Below, in pieces: positions 20,512 to 32,813 of a DNA stretch of 64,000 nt (its first letter is position 1; each line of letters opens with the position of its first letter). Origin of the DNA: Nannochloris sp. 'desiccata' (taxonomy: Eukaryota > Chlorophyta > Trebouxiophyceae > Chlorellales > Chlorellaceae); the NCBI GenBank assembly GCA_019044685.2, contig JAGTXX020000011.1, forward strand, positions 992,001 to 1,056,000. Reading direction: 5' to 3'. Under the pieces are notes generated by a model. The model saw nothing but the letters and a program-made list of their open reading frames with translations, was not told the DNA's origin and did not search any database. The translations under genes were made by a program, and so were the position numbers.

Positions 20512-21989
20512 TTAGAAGCACTTGCGGTGCACAATAGAGGGACCACTTTCGTCGTACTCGCTCTTGCTGATCCACATTTGCTGGAAAGTGGAGAGAGAGG
20601 AAAGAATTGATCCACCAATCCAGACAGAGTACTTGCGCTCTGGGGGAGCAACCACCTTAATCTTCATAGAAGAAGGTGCAAGGGCCGTGATGTCCTTGGT
20701 CATACGATCAGCAATACCAGCAAACATTGTAGTACCACCAGAAAGTACGATATTAGCATACAAGTCCTTACGGATATCAACATCACACTTCATAATAGAG
20801 TTGTAAGTGGTTTCGTGGATACCAGCACCCTCAACGCCAAGCATAGAGGGCTGGAAGAGAACCTCAGGGCAGCGGAATCGTTCGGAACCAATGGTAATGA
20901 CCTGGCCATCGGGAAGCTCATAGTTCTTCTCAAGGGTGGAGGAAGCAAGAGAGGTCTGGAGCTCACCTTCGTAGTCAAGAGCAACATAGCAGAGCTTCTC
21001 CTTGATGTCGCGCACAATTTCACGTTCAGCAGTGGTAGTGAAAGAGTAGCCACGCTCAGTAAGGATCTTCATCATGAACTCGGTGAGATCACGTCCAGCC
21101 AAGTCGAGACGCTGAATAGCGTGGGGGAGAGCATAACCTTCATAAATGGGTACAGTATGGGAAACACCATCACCGGAATCCATAACAATACCAGTGGTAC
21201 GTCCAGAAGCGTACAAAGAAAGCACAGCCTGGATGGCAACATACATGGCGGGGACATTGAAGGTCTCAAACATAATCTGAGTCATCTTCTCGCGATTCAC
21301 CTTGGGGTTCAAAGGTGCCTCAGTGAGCAAAACGGGGTGTTCTTCAGGGGCAACACGGAGCTCGTTGTAGAAAGTGTGGTGCCAGATCTTTTCCATGTCA
21401 TCCCAGTTAGTGACGATGCCATGTTCAATGGGGTACTTGAGGGAGAGGATCCCACGCTTGGACTGGGCCTCATCGCCAACATATGCATCCTTCTGGCCCA
21501 TACCGACCTGCAATTATTTGAACACATAGGGAATGAGGTTAGAAAATTGGCAACTGACAATGTGGCGGGAAAAGTGATCACTAACGCGGCTTTAAAAGTA
21601 ATGCCAATGTAATTGCTTACCATCACTCCCTGGTGGCGAGGACGTCCCACAATTGAGGGGAACACAGCCCTAGGGGCATCGTCACCGGCAAAGCCAGCCT
21701 TGACCATACCAGAACCATTATCGCACACAATGGCGCTGATCTCACCGTCTTCTGCAAAGGAACAAGGCAAGTTACAATAATATTCATCAAGATGTCCTGG
21801 ACATGGCATTTTTTTGCCCAACCAGTCCATTATGTATCGTATATTTCCTCTACTCCGTTTTTGTTCATTGAGGCTAGAAGCGAGTCGCTCATCTAGCGTT
21901 GCCTTCCATCTTCAAGCCATCAGAGCCCCCTCTAATAAATATAAATCATCTTTTCAGTACAGAACGTCCAGCACCCTACCTGCAGCCAT
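20512..21989 (-). CDS. ACT: Actin
   Basis: Three exons, 21980-21989 (10 nt: ATG GCT GCA G), 21621-21751 and 20512-21507, giving 378 residues, close to the family's 375-377. The sequence runs from [20 protein letters not shown] through [17 protein letters not shown], the phosphate-2 loop GDGVSHTVP and the adenosine region [13 protein letters not shown], to the invariant end [11 protein letters not shown]. All nucleotide-binding segments are intact, so this is a functional conventional actin: cytoskeletal filaments, motility and vesicle transport. The first intron after codon 3 and the second just before GMGQKD are small. Divergences from green-algal actin I recall include [13 protein letters not shown] in place of SFIGMEAAGIHET. 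It faces the PI31 gene head to head. Confidence 0.97.
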
Positions 21990-22082
21990 GTTGTTTTTTT
22001 GAATTGAAATTCTGAAAAGTTCGTTGCAGTTTTCAAATCACACCCAGAGATATCTGTCTCCCGGGGATAGTATATGAGTTTC

Positions 22083-22088
22083 TTTATA
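22083..22088 (-). promoter_or_regulatory. Candidate TATA box of the actin gene
   Basis: Minus strand TATAAA about 94 bp upstream of the actin start codon, within the 260 bp shared by the divergent actin and PI31 genes. Position is plausible, but no transcription start is known. Confidence 0.35.
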
Positions 22089-22249
22089 ATGCCCGTGGCA
22101 ACGGTCAGCAGCTATTTAAGCGTGTTGACACTCGCGCCAGAAATCTACCAAACTTTGAAGTAAGCTTACCATTGGTCTTCTTTCCATAGAAGTCCTTGCC
22201 CCCCACCAATCGCAGGTTTAATTATCTTGGAAGTAAATTTTAGCCCTTC

Positions 22250-23357
22250 ATGACACAACAGACGGCTGTGCTGAGCCTTATCAGACTTGCGAGGCCCACA
22301 TTTAGGTAATTATCATTTCAAGCATGTGATCACAGGAGATTGTGTGATCTCGCTAACCTCGCTTAAGCATCCGTCTCTTTTTTGTAGATCTAGTGAAGAT
22401 AAACTTGCATACGTGGTGCATGCATACGTTTTAGCCCAAGGGTATAAACTCGTCGCTACAGGTGCCCAGGCTGAGGATCCCGCCACCGACTTTACTTCTC
22501 AAGACAGAGAAGAAGTAGACGCCTCAGGATGGGATTCCTTACCTGGTGTCTATGCATTCCGTTACCAGGATGCAGATGCAGGCAAGCGCGCTCCACTCTT
22601 TTTAAAATGCATTGTAGCGGGTCCTAAGTTGTTGGTGCAGTGGATGGCAGGTGGTAGTGCTCAAACCCAAGTGCTAGAGTTGGATATAGGTAACTATACA
22701 ACTGAATCAGCTGCAGCTCCTGCAGCGTACACGCATGCCGAAGACCTGATGAAGGTTCTAGATACCGGCCTCGGGAAAGCATTCGGCATAGCAGGTTCTG
22801 CTTCTACGAAACGACAGCAGCAGCAAGAACAAGGCACCCGCCGTGAAGCTTATCAAGAAGGCGAAGAACCAGGTCCCAGCTATAGAGGAGAAGAAGGCTA
22901 TAGTTCCCCATTACAAGAAAGCCCTCCCTACTACCCTGCTGGCGGTGGTGGTCAAGAAGTTCTTCCACCTGGGATTATGCCTAGTAGCGTAGGGTACGAA
23001 GACGTGGTACCTCCTGGAGTACGCCCGCCTGGGTACGGAGGTGGTTATGGAGGTGTTGGAGGCATACCTGCTGGGCCACCTCATACGGGAGGAGGAATGC
23101 ACGTGGGACCTGGTCATCCCATCTTTGGTCCCGGCAAGCTTGGCGGTGGTGTAGGAATGCCCCCTGAGTTCGGTGGACGTGGTGATCATGGGGTACCCCT
23201 ACCTCCAGGTGCAAGATGGGATCCTATTGGGCCTCCTGGAACACGTGGGTTCCGGCCAGATGATTTTCAGCAGAGGAGGGACCCGTCGCACCCACATCCC
23301 GACATGGCTCAGCCTGGACCTGGGAAAGGGACGGATTGGGATCAGTTTTTTGGATAG
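22250..23357 (+). CDS. PI31-like proteasome regulator
   Basis: Two exons, 22250-22305 and 22388-23357, giving 341 residues. The join gives MTQQTAVLSLIRLARPTFR then SSEDKLAYVVHAYVLAQGY, the conserved start of plant PI31 proteins. The N-terminal half, about 1-150, is the FP (PI31/Fbxo7) dimerisation domain (ASGWDSLPGVYAFRYQD). The C-terminal half is disordered and Gly/Pro-rich, ending in PPGARWDPIGPPGTRGFRPDDF...TDWDQFFG, which matches the PPGARxDPxGP signature at the C-terminus of the family. Known role: binds the 20S proteasome and modulates its assembly and activity. Length is near the family norm (about 270-300), extended by the Gly-rich segment. Confidence 0.85.
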
Positions 23358-23747
23358 ATTTGATTTTGTATGATAGTTGTATATGCGCGTGATTATTATG
23401 TGTGTAAAGATGCATGGCATGAAAACAAAGAGGGGGGTGGGGGCAAAAAGTGAGAGAAGCTGTTCTTTCCCCGGGCCAATCAATCAACGCACGATGCTAG
23501 TTCGCTTTTATTGGGAAAAAAAGAGGACGTACTGCCCATAAAGTATATATCACCAGCCCTCAGTAGATAGTCTTATTTATTTTTAGTGCTTGGCAAGAAG
23601 GCTCTGCGCCTAAGCCTAGAATATACAAGTCATCTTGCCTTTAATTTGATCAGTTAATTGTTTTTGCACCCAAGTTGTTCAAAAGTTATCTGCGGCAATC
23701 ATAGCAATGATATGCATTTGAGGATAGGCCATTGATTCAATCGGGCG
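23358..23747. other. Intergenic region upstream of the giant kinase gene
   Basis: 390 bp. It holds the PI31 3' UTR and presumably the promoter of the next gene, same strand. No gene or clear motif seen. Confidence 0.35.
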
Positions 23748-26700
23748 ATGGAAGGGAGTCATGCTGTGGGACTGCTCCTAGTAAATGGCAGCACCTGTTT
23801 GCCACAGCAATTGCGTTACTTTCTCGAGTCTCGCCAAAGTGGCAGACCTGCAGAAGGCAACAGCGAGCCTCCGGAATGTATAAAGTTCCATATTTTACCC
23901 GCCATAAAGGTAGCTGCGGCTATGCAGCAGGTAAGCCCTACATATATTTGAATTGATCACTCAAGTAGAGCCAAGGTATTGAGACATCAATTATCAACAA
24001 CAACCCTCACTTTATAATGCAGGGATTAATTGATCGTCCTGCACTGTGGGTTGATGAGCAGGAAGCCTCTACGGGCACTGCCGCCTTAAACATGTCCTAC
24101 TTTTTGGGCACCGAGCCGCAAGCACTCAGTCTACCTATTAAACCCCTAAAACTCCAGCCTATTCGTAATTTAACTGATAAAACTGCAGTATTTCGTGCAT
24201 TCGTCAACTCAAAGACTCATTTGCAGCTCTATCGTCTTGTTAATAATCTCTTTCCGACGTTGGATCGGTGGGATGCCAATTTGAGAACTGGTGGTGTAGT
24301 CATGATCAGCGCAAATGGTGGTAGCTCTGAAACAATCGCAGCTGCATCAACCCCAGGACAAATTAGAGCTACGGTGACTGAGGATGGAGGTCTTTTATTA
24401 GAATTACATAGCGTTCAAACTGGAATTACCTCTCGAGGACGGGTAGCAATTAATTTCCTATCAGCGTGTCTAGAATTACAAACAGTAGACGCTTCAGGCG
24501 ATGGAATCGCACCAACAAGTGCATCACGATGCTTGCGTACGTTGAATTCGTTAGATGAAGCAGTGGCAGCGTTACAGATGCAAACAACGCAAGAATTTGA
24601 GCCGGTGCCACCATCCAGTAGAATGTCACCTAGTAAAGTTGCTCCCAGCGATATGCGAACGACATTAGCCTTCCAATCACCTTCTAAACCACCGAGACGT
24701 GCATCTCGAGTGAAAGATCTCGTGAAAGAAGGTGTTAGTCTTGTACAGGCCTGCAGCTCAGCACAACTTCGGGAAGGTGCAACCATGCTACAGACAGCAG
24801 CAGTTGCAAAAGGAGGAGCAGCTTCTGGCATCGATGCCGGAGCTATGGAAGCTTTAGTTGCAGCAGCAAGTACAGTACTACCTAGTACAATCATGGGTAC
24901 GACGGAACAGCTGACTGTGCTAGCACTTACTATTGCTGCCTTGCTTGACGGAGATAGCTCTGCTGGCGGCAAGGGCCAAGGCGTTATTCGTTTAGTAGCT
25001 TCCCTCGCCACTGGATTAGAAACAGCATGCGCAAACCCTGTGCTGTTATGCAAACTTCTCGTAGCGTTACTCCAACGACCAGATGTGAGACTAGAAGCTA
25101 TCCAACAGGGCCTATGGACAACCGTAAGCTCTACATATTTACGAAAGTCTCCACTACTAGAGCCCCTAGCTGCAGCATTGCTGTCTCCTTCAGTTATGTC
25201 CCTTGCTGGTAAACATAAGAATAGTACAAACACACGCTCATCATCGTCAGAAGCGTCCAGTCAAGCAACACCGTTGGACGGTCGCTCTCCCTTAGCAGCG
25301 TCAACACCGCCTACTGGAAAATTATGCATTCCTAGACTGATGCTTCCTAGTGAAGGTAGTGATGGTGCTGGAGGACAGCCTAGTAATCCTTCTGGAGGTC
25401 TCACCCGTGCTACACGTAGAGAATTGAGTGCGACACCCACTGATTGGCACCCACCTGCAGCGCCGTGGGGTAGTCCGAGAACAGCAACCACAAAAGACGC
25501 CTCGGCGCTCTCTGAAATGGAAGTCCTTGCGGAGGCTCTTGGTGAAAGTTTAATGGCGATGGACCTTCCTTCTGCTGTTTCTCATAAAAGAAGAGCAGAT
25601 TTACTGCGAGACACCTCTGAATCAGAAGCTGGTAGTATCCCACCAGAGCTTCTAGAAGGCCCCATGATCACAGCAAGGCAGCACACTTTACAAGCGCATG
25701 CGATTTTCACCACTGCCAGGTCTTTACAGTCTTTAGATACGAGCTCGGTTTGCAGTGATGATTCAGTTGATACAATTGGAAATAAAGGGAGAAGTACAGA
25801 TCTTTCAGCGGATCCTAGTGGTGCTGGGCAGCATCAATACAACCGCAGTCATTCAGGAGGAGGAGGAAGCAACGGAGGAGAGAGGGCAGCGTTTGCTGTC
25901 GGAGCGGCAAAGACAGCAGAGGTTAAAATTCTACTACTACAGGCAATGATGGCGTCTTTCCCAGTGCCTGTGACCCACAACAACACAATAAGCCCTTCCT
26001 CTGCTGGTTTTTCTGCCTCTGCTAAAGTGATGGATTGTAGCGATAATGGGTTGGCACAAGAACCTGCACCAATTCTTGCCGCAGAGGTGTTATCAATGCC
26101 GACAACGGGGTTAACGCCACAGCAAGAAACGCTGCGTATCAGCTGTTTACAGTTACTAGCTCGCATTGCGTTGCGCGAAGAAGGTAATGTAGATGCAGAT
26201 GGTACCCGTAGATCAACGCAGCATGTCTTCCTGGCAGCTACAGGTGCCAAGCTAGCTCAATTACTCTCTGGAGGCGCTCAAACATCAATAGCCGCATGCA
26301 CTCATGCGGCCCACTGGATGAACGCCGCTGCAGAGTATGTCGCACTTGTAGAAGCTCCTTCTGCAGCTATTGCTGCTGCTCAGTATTGTTTAGGTCCTGT
26401 TGCTTTGGCGCTAGGTGCCCTGCAAGCAGGTGGTAGCAAGCCGGCCAAGTGGGATTCGGCCGCATGGGAGTTATTGCATGGACTCTTAGTTCTACTGGCT
26501 CCAGTCATGGCGCATTGTACTGATGCTGAAGCTGGACGTAGCTTTATTATCGTTGTTTTAGGTGACTATAAAGCTGCATCGATGCTCGTAGCTGTTGCTG
26601 ATTTAGTTTTGCTGAGATTTGAAGAGCCAGTCGTCTCACAAATTGCTATTTCTAGGGCGAAATTTTCATCGCTACAACGCGATTTGCTGTCAGTCTTCAC

Positions 26701-29700
26701 TGCTCTCGCTGGTCTACTAGCTCGGCAGCCTGCTCTGCATGGTATCTCCTCTTCAACAGACCCAGGGGTCGATGCTTTAGTTATTGTTGAGCCGACAGGC
26801 AGAGGACAGCGAAGAAAACTTACTCGCTGCCATGCGCTTAATTACTTCTCATTCCTGATATGTCCAAGCAGTGAATTTGTACGCCGTGTATTAGATCATG
26901 CTGGTCCAAATCCGACTGCTGGCTCGGTAGATGGAGTTCCTGCGCCACCAGCACCTCCGACAGCTGCTGCTGTTCGCTTACGCCCAGCGCTGTTTGATTT
27001 ATTGAAGACATTGTTTGCTGCTCCTGGCAGTCCATTCATCGCAGATAAAATCGTCGCTGATCACTACGTCCGCTTTCATTTCATCCAATTTTTGAAGCTG
27101 TACCACAATCCAGATAGAGATCATCAGGCTACTTTCCTTTGCCGACAACACATGGCGGTGCTGGTTGCCTTGGCTGGCTCTTCAGCCCCTCATGTTCGTC
27201 ACCGTTTCCAGCAGCTTTCTGTGATTGACTTTTTCGTCAGAGAACTGTCTTTAGAATTCGAAGCCAGTCAACCAAATGGAGGCAGGCTGGGCCCCTCTGA
27301 AGGGAGCACAGGAGATCTTCTCGCTGCTGCTGGTCGTGGAGGCTCTGCCGGAAAATTGCATTCTGCAGGCTTGAAAAAATCCTCACCTGGTAGCTCGTCT
27401 TTAGATATGACCACGCCTCTTGGTGCTTCAACATTAAACCAGTCCCATCACAAACGTGGTAGATCTCAATCTGGGGTGCCTATGCTTCCATTAACTGAAA
27501 AAGGCAGCCCTTGGACCACACCATCGCCACCAGTGCCAAAGTTAAGATTGCCTGGTTCTGGCGCTCGTACCTCTATGGATAGCGAACAAAGAACACCCAC
27601 TGCAGCAGGAGAAGATACTGCTAGTCCCCATCACCTCAGCGTCAACAACCGTGGAGCGTCCTCACGATTAGGCAGAGACGCTGCAGCTCAAGCAGCTCAG
27701 GCTGCTGCCTCTGGTTCTGCTACTGCCACCGCAGGCGGCCTGGTTCCTAGGTTAGCTGGTCTAGGTGATATGCCACACACGTCTCTGTCTTTCAATGAAG
27801 AAGATGATGAGAATGCTTCACAAGGAGTTCCGACTATCTCCTCTACGACCGATAGCGACGAGGAAGACGATGATCGCATCTCATCTGCAGTTGCTGCTCT
27901 TCCCGTACCTCTTTTAGAATTACCACGTGGGAAAGCTCCATTAGAACAAGCTGGACCGATTAGACCTTTAGACCGAGCAATTAGCGCTGCTATTAGTTTG
28001 GATCGAGGGTGGTTGCCCTCTGCTCGGACTGCTGCAGCAGCGAGCGATGCGTCTGCGAGTAATGAAGGCCGAGGTAGGAGAAGGTCTAGTTCTGGTGGTG
28101 GTTCTGAAGATAATAAAGCATTGCCGAGTGGATTTGTGTTTAGTGGAGATTTAGATGAAGATGTTGAGTTGCTTGAAGCATTAGAAAGGGTGAGTAAAAT
28201 ATCTTATCTTATTTAAAATATCTGACTCTGACGACCTTTTTTAAAACCTCAAATCAGCAATAAAGTTGTTTATTTTCCTTCGTCTGATATCTCTTTTTCT
28301 TTCTTAATTGCAGGCCGACGATGATTCTGAGGAAACAAGTAGCCGTACTACAAGCAGCAGTGAAGACGATGAAGCTCAATCCAACCCTCCAAGAGCAATA
28401 GCACCACCAGGTCTTGAACTAACCCGTCTTGGACCTCAAGCAGTAGAGTTGCCTACCCCTGACTACATCGAAGGCTTAGGCCCTGTTCCTGAACTCACTG
28501 CAGTCGTAAATGCAAAGCTACCTCCTCTGGCTACGAGTCAAGTCCCTCGCTTAATGGGCTTACCGATAAATGGCACTGATGGGCACGATGCTGCTGGTGG
28601 TGGTGGTGGTGGTGGTGGTAACAGTGCCACACAACTCCCTGACTCCCCTCCGCCACGCCCTATCCCACCCCCTGTCCCGCGGTTAGCCCTTACCCCTTCA
28701 ATGCATTCTACTTTGGAGGCTCGGATGGCCAGTGCAGAGCTTCAGGTAGCTTTGGAAGCTGAACGGTCCCGTCAAAAAGCGGGTCGCTCTTTCTTTGGTG
28801 ATTTAGAAAGAAGTGCTTTGGGCAAAGGGAAAATGCAAGCAGCCACGTTAGCTCGCCGTGGTAGCAGATCAAGTATTGAACAGCATGGTGGTATTCCTTT
28901 AGCTCTCAGTGGTACTAGCCAGCACCTCCACGGAGGTGGTGGTGGTCTGTGTACACCTGGTGGAGGTGTCGGTAGTGCCCGTGGATTTGAAATGGTCTCT
29001 TACAGTGAAGAACGGGGACGTAGACTTGTATATCGTGACGCTGATCTTCATTTACAAGTCTTAGTTCTTATTTTCAACTTAATTCTGGATCCTCGGGGTC
29101 AATTAGATCCAAAATATTGCGATCAATACCCTTGGGATAGGAAGCTGCAAAATATCCCCTTTGTGCTGCACCATCACCTGAATCACCCGGATAACAGGGA
29201 AATCTTACCCCGGTTATTGCCTGCGTTGCATGCTCTAGGTGCTCCTGCAATCCGCTTGCTCCATACCCTCTGTGCTGCGTTTTTTCGCCCGCAGTGGTAC
29301 ACAAGGCGAACCCGTATTTCAGGCGTTGCTGGTGCCTATGCTACTGTCTACCGCTGTGCTTTACCTGCCTGGGCTGGCGATACATCTGTCGTTCTTAAGC
29401 TTCTTGATACTCCCAAACACATACAAGATCGCTGTGCACAGGTTGATTTCCATTCTGAGGTTACAATTCTCGACACGTTGACAGGTCGGCCATCTGCATG
29501 CAAAATGTTTGATTTTGGGTTAGACCCCAGTGCTGATGCTTTATTGCTGGTATTAAAAGATTATCGATGTTCGCTTAAACAATGGCGCGCTGTCCAACCT
29601 GCTGATCCTGCAGCACAGCTGAGATTGTATTATTCAGTGTTCAGAGAAGTTGTGGTGGCAGTCGGTGAATTGTTAGATGCTGGAGTCATTCATTTTGATT

Positions 29701-30959
29701 TAAAATGCGATAATATCTTGCTGGAGCCGTTACCTGGACGTAGTGAAGCTGAATTCTGGGCCCCTTCCAGTGCAACGCCACCTTTCAAAGTTGTTTTAGC
29801 GGACTTTGGGGAGAGCAAATTGGCAGATGGCAATGTCGGGACAGGGACAGATGCTGCTGCTGCTGCTACTGCAGCAGCAATCGCTGCTGTCACTGCTTTT
29901 GGAGCAACTACATCTCGTGCACGTGGTACAGATGCATTTAAAAGTCCAGAAATGCTTCTTGTTGGAGGTGCAGTCCATAAAGGTCACAGAGCCTACGATC
30001 GCCGGCGACGTCAAGGCGCCGGGGCTGCCAGTGATGTCTGGTCTCTGGGTTGCCTCTTATACGAACTCGTTACGGGTAAACTACTGTTCTCAGATACAGA
30101 TTGGCTGCAACTTGTTGCTCGTGTGACTTCTACAAATATGCAATTAATCACTGATGACAGAGCTGCCTCGGTAGCTAGTCTCCCAGGCGTATTAGATTTG
30201 CTCCAATACATCCTTGTACGGGACCCTGCACTTCGACCTACGTTAAAGGATACTCTGGCCAAATTGGATATGGCATTAGCTCTCCATGGCCACTCATTAC
30301 CTCAACACAAACAAACTCGAGGCATCCCGCTGCCTCACTTGGCGCAACTCACACCATCAATGGCTGCTAGCTCTTCTGACCTTTTGAAATATGGAGAACC
30401 TTTGCCGCTTGTTTCCGCTTTACCATTGATGCCTGGGTTATTATTAGGCCCTGCTTCTGTGGTCAATAGAAAATGTCTGAGAGATGCCAGTGTTGGCCGT
30501 GTCGTGGTCATCTCACATCGGTGTGATGGTACTGCAGGAGAGTTGCTGGTTCCAGATATTTTAGCAGATGCGATATTGAGTGGGTGCTTGGAAGCTGCTG
30601 CCGGTGTAGGGGCTACCTGTGAAGTTGTAAGTGGGCCATTGGAAAATTCAAATGACGCTAAGAAGATGGTCAAGTGGGTAGAAGCTGCCTTACCTCGATT
30701 ACAAATTGCTGCTTCTGTTGCTAGCCATGCTTCTGAGTACCACGGTGCTGGTGCTGCTTCGCAGCAGAGGTCGGTTTTGTTGGCGGCACAGCCAGGACGG
30801 GAGGGCACTGGAGCGTTACTCGCTGTTGCCCATGCTATACGAGTTGAGAAATGTACTCCTTATCGTGCTATGGTGCGTGCTTCTCATTGGGGAGTAGATT
30901 TGTACATGAGTCGTCTGCATTTAGATGCCCTGAAGCTTTTAGGAAGTAAAGAAGTCTAG
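23748..30959 (+). CDS. Giant (2331-residue) protein kinase with degenerate dual-specificity-phosphatase-like C-terminus
   Basis: Three exons, 23748-23930, 24023-28189 and 28314-30959, all phase 0, giving 2331 residues. Residues 1 to about 1100 are Ala/Leu-rich and helical (for example LLCKLLVALLQRPDVRLEAI), suggesting ARM/HEAT-like repeats, broken by Ser-rich disordered stretches. Residues about 1130-1740 are mostly disordered with acidic runs and polyglycine. A kinase domain follows at about 1785-2070. It has glycine loop SGVAGAYATVY, lysine in VVLKLL, catalytic loop HFDLKCDNILL near 1910 (non-RD), DFG in LADFGES, an Ala-rich activation-loop insert, and SPEML with DVWSLGCLLYELVTG. All catalytic residues are present. 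The last 160 residues look like a dual-specificity phosphatase fold (LLAAQPGREGTGALLAVAHAI) in which the Cys and Arg of HCx5R are missing. Substrates unknown. Confidence 0.75.
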
Positions 30960-31472
30960 GGACGGTATTTTTATTATTATTAGGAGTTTATTTTAATCTA
31001 TTGAATCAGTTTTCGTGCCATCATCCATTTTATTACACTTGTTTATGTTTCTTTATTCCATGACCGTTATCATTGACAAAAATGCATCTTCCATAGAACG
31101 AAATTGTAACTGACATAAACTGACATTTTCCATGACTCAGTGACGTGTCCGTTTTCAGCTTCGACAGCTGAAGAAGCTGCCAGGTTCAAGCCGTTTGAGT
31201 TTAGATGTAATGAGCCACTGCAGCTCGTTACTTTGTTATCTATTAATTGAACACAATAATCATATCAACTTTTAGGCTGGCATTGTGGTTATCTCTTAGT
31301 GCTTGCTTCACCAGTAACGCGTCCACTTGATCTAAAACGATGCAAGTGAACGGCAAAAAAATCAAGAGAAAGGACAATACTTGTTAAGCTTTGGATTACC
31401 TCGGCGTCTGAAAGCGCCGATCCATTGATTTTCTGGTGATTTCTTGGGATTGAGAAGAAAAAGCCATCCGTG
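30960..31472. other. Intergenic region before the serine protease gene
   Basis: 513 bp, mixed composition. It includes a GACTCAGTGACGTGTCC stretch (ACGT core) near 31133-31150 that could be a bZIP-type site upstream of the protease. No gene seen. Confidence 0.3.
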
Positions 31473-32813
31473 ATGCATACACTGCAGCTGCTTACTTTGT
31501 ATCTTGCTCTGATTTTGAGCTTGACATCGCTCTCTGACGCAGGTAACCTTGATTTATCCATATGATGGATTTACACATTCTCCCTTTGCTATTCTCGACT
31601 GAACACAAGTCCGCCTCCCAGCTTCCCACCCTCCTTCCGAACCACCGCTCTCGTTTAATTGCAACCCCCACCCACTTTTTTCCTGCCTCCTTGTGTCTCT
31701 GCAGCTACAGCTGGCCAGCATTTCCCAGCTTTTAACTTCACCACCGAATATACATGGCCAGATAGAGACGCCGATACCATTGGTTCTCGTGTCTCTGTTG
31801 GGTATGAAGCATCTGCTGGCGACTTTCCATCTATCGTGGCCATTTACCTCCCCGGAGCTCTTTGTGGAGGCACTCTAATAGCCCCGAATGCAGTTTTAAC
31901 TGCTGCACATTGCATTGCTGAGTGGGGACGGCAAAATCTGATTGTCAATACGAGATTGTATATCGGTTTACTATCTAGAAACAATGTGGCAGCATGCAAC
32001 GGCATCAACGGGTGTGAACCCCGTAGAATAAAAGACTTTGTAGTCCACCCAAATTACAATATAAACAACCCAGTCACCGTTGCAGATATAGCCATACTCA
32101 TCATAGACACCCCTTCTACTATTAAACCTGCTCCAATGGCCAAAACAAAGCCTATTGTAGGTAAACTTCAAACTATTGCTGGATGGGGTATCATGGCGTC
32201 TTCTCAAGCGACAGCCATTAATTTAATGCATACAGAAGTCAGGGTAGCAACTGACGCACAATGTGAGTTTTCCCCTGATTTCTTTGATGCACAAGGGTCT
32301 ATTTGCTCAGTCAGCGCTGGTTCTTGGCCTAACAGTTACACTGCCACTGCATGTCAAGGAGATAGCGGAGGCCCCTTGTATAACAGGGAAGTATCCCCAC
32401 CTGAGTTAGTGGGCTCTGTGTCGTATGGTGTATTGCCTGATGCAAGTTCTCCATGTGGAGCGTATATTCGTACGGTCTTTATGAGTGTTTCAGCTTACAG
32501 TGAGTGGATTGATTCTGTCCTTGCAACAATTCCGCTGTCAGGGCCTCCGCCACTTCCGCCAGGTGTGCTGAATCCTCCTCCTCCCCCAAACCCTCCGTCC
32601 CCTGTGCTTTCACCTTCTCCTCCTTTAAATAGAAGACCGCCGCCGCCAAGGATACATCGTTCACCGCCGCCGCCAAGGATACGTCGTTCACCACCGCCAC
32701 CTAAAAGGAAACGCAGACCCCCACCGCCGCCGAAAAGGAGAAAGAGGCCACCGCCACCTAGGAGAAGAAAGAAAAGACCGCCGCCTCCTCGTCGAGGAAA
32801 AACAGGGCTTTAA
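31473..32813 (+). CDS. Secreted trypsin-fold serine protease with basic proline-rich tail
   Basis: Two exons, 31473-31542 and 31705-32813, giving 392 residues. Exon 1 encodes the signal peptide (MHTLQLLTLYLALILSLTSL), with the intron at its end. A short propeptide leads to an S1 domain. The catalytic triad is H92 (LTAAHC), D151 (VADIAIL) and S244 (CQGDSGGP), and six or more cysteines form the usual disulphides. The S1-pocket position equivalent to trypsin Asp189 is Thr238, so trypsin-like Lys/Arg specificity is not expected. From about residue 300 a tail of PPPP blocks alternates with Arg/Lys clusters (PPPPRIHRS, PPPPRIRRS, PPPPKRKRR), resembling algal hydroxyproline-rich wall proteins. A secreted, wall- or matrix-bound protease is inferred. 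Two PPPPRI repeats are near-identical in DNA and reflect a recent duplication. Confidence 0.88.
32637..32695 (+). repeat. Tandem duplication inside the protease tail
   Basis: Two adjacent units of 27 bp (CCGCCGCCAAGGATAC...CGTTCACC) differ by about one base, A versus G, in CATCGTTC/CGTCGTTC. They encode the two PPPPRIxRS repeats. Confidence 0.7.

Noticed and set aside
31180..31215. B-box-like GGTTCAAGCC, a possible tRNA gene
   Set aside because: No matching A box or acceptor/anticodon stems can be drawn around it.
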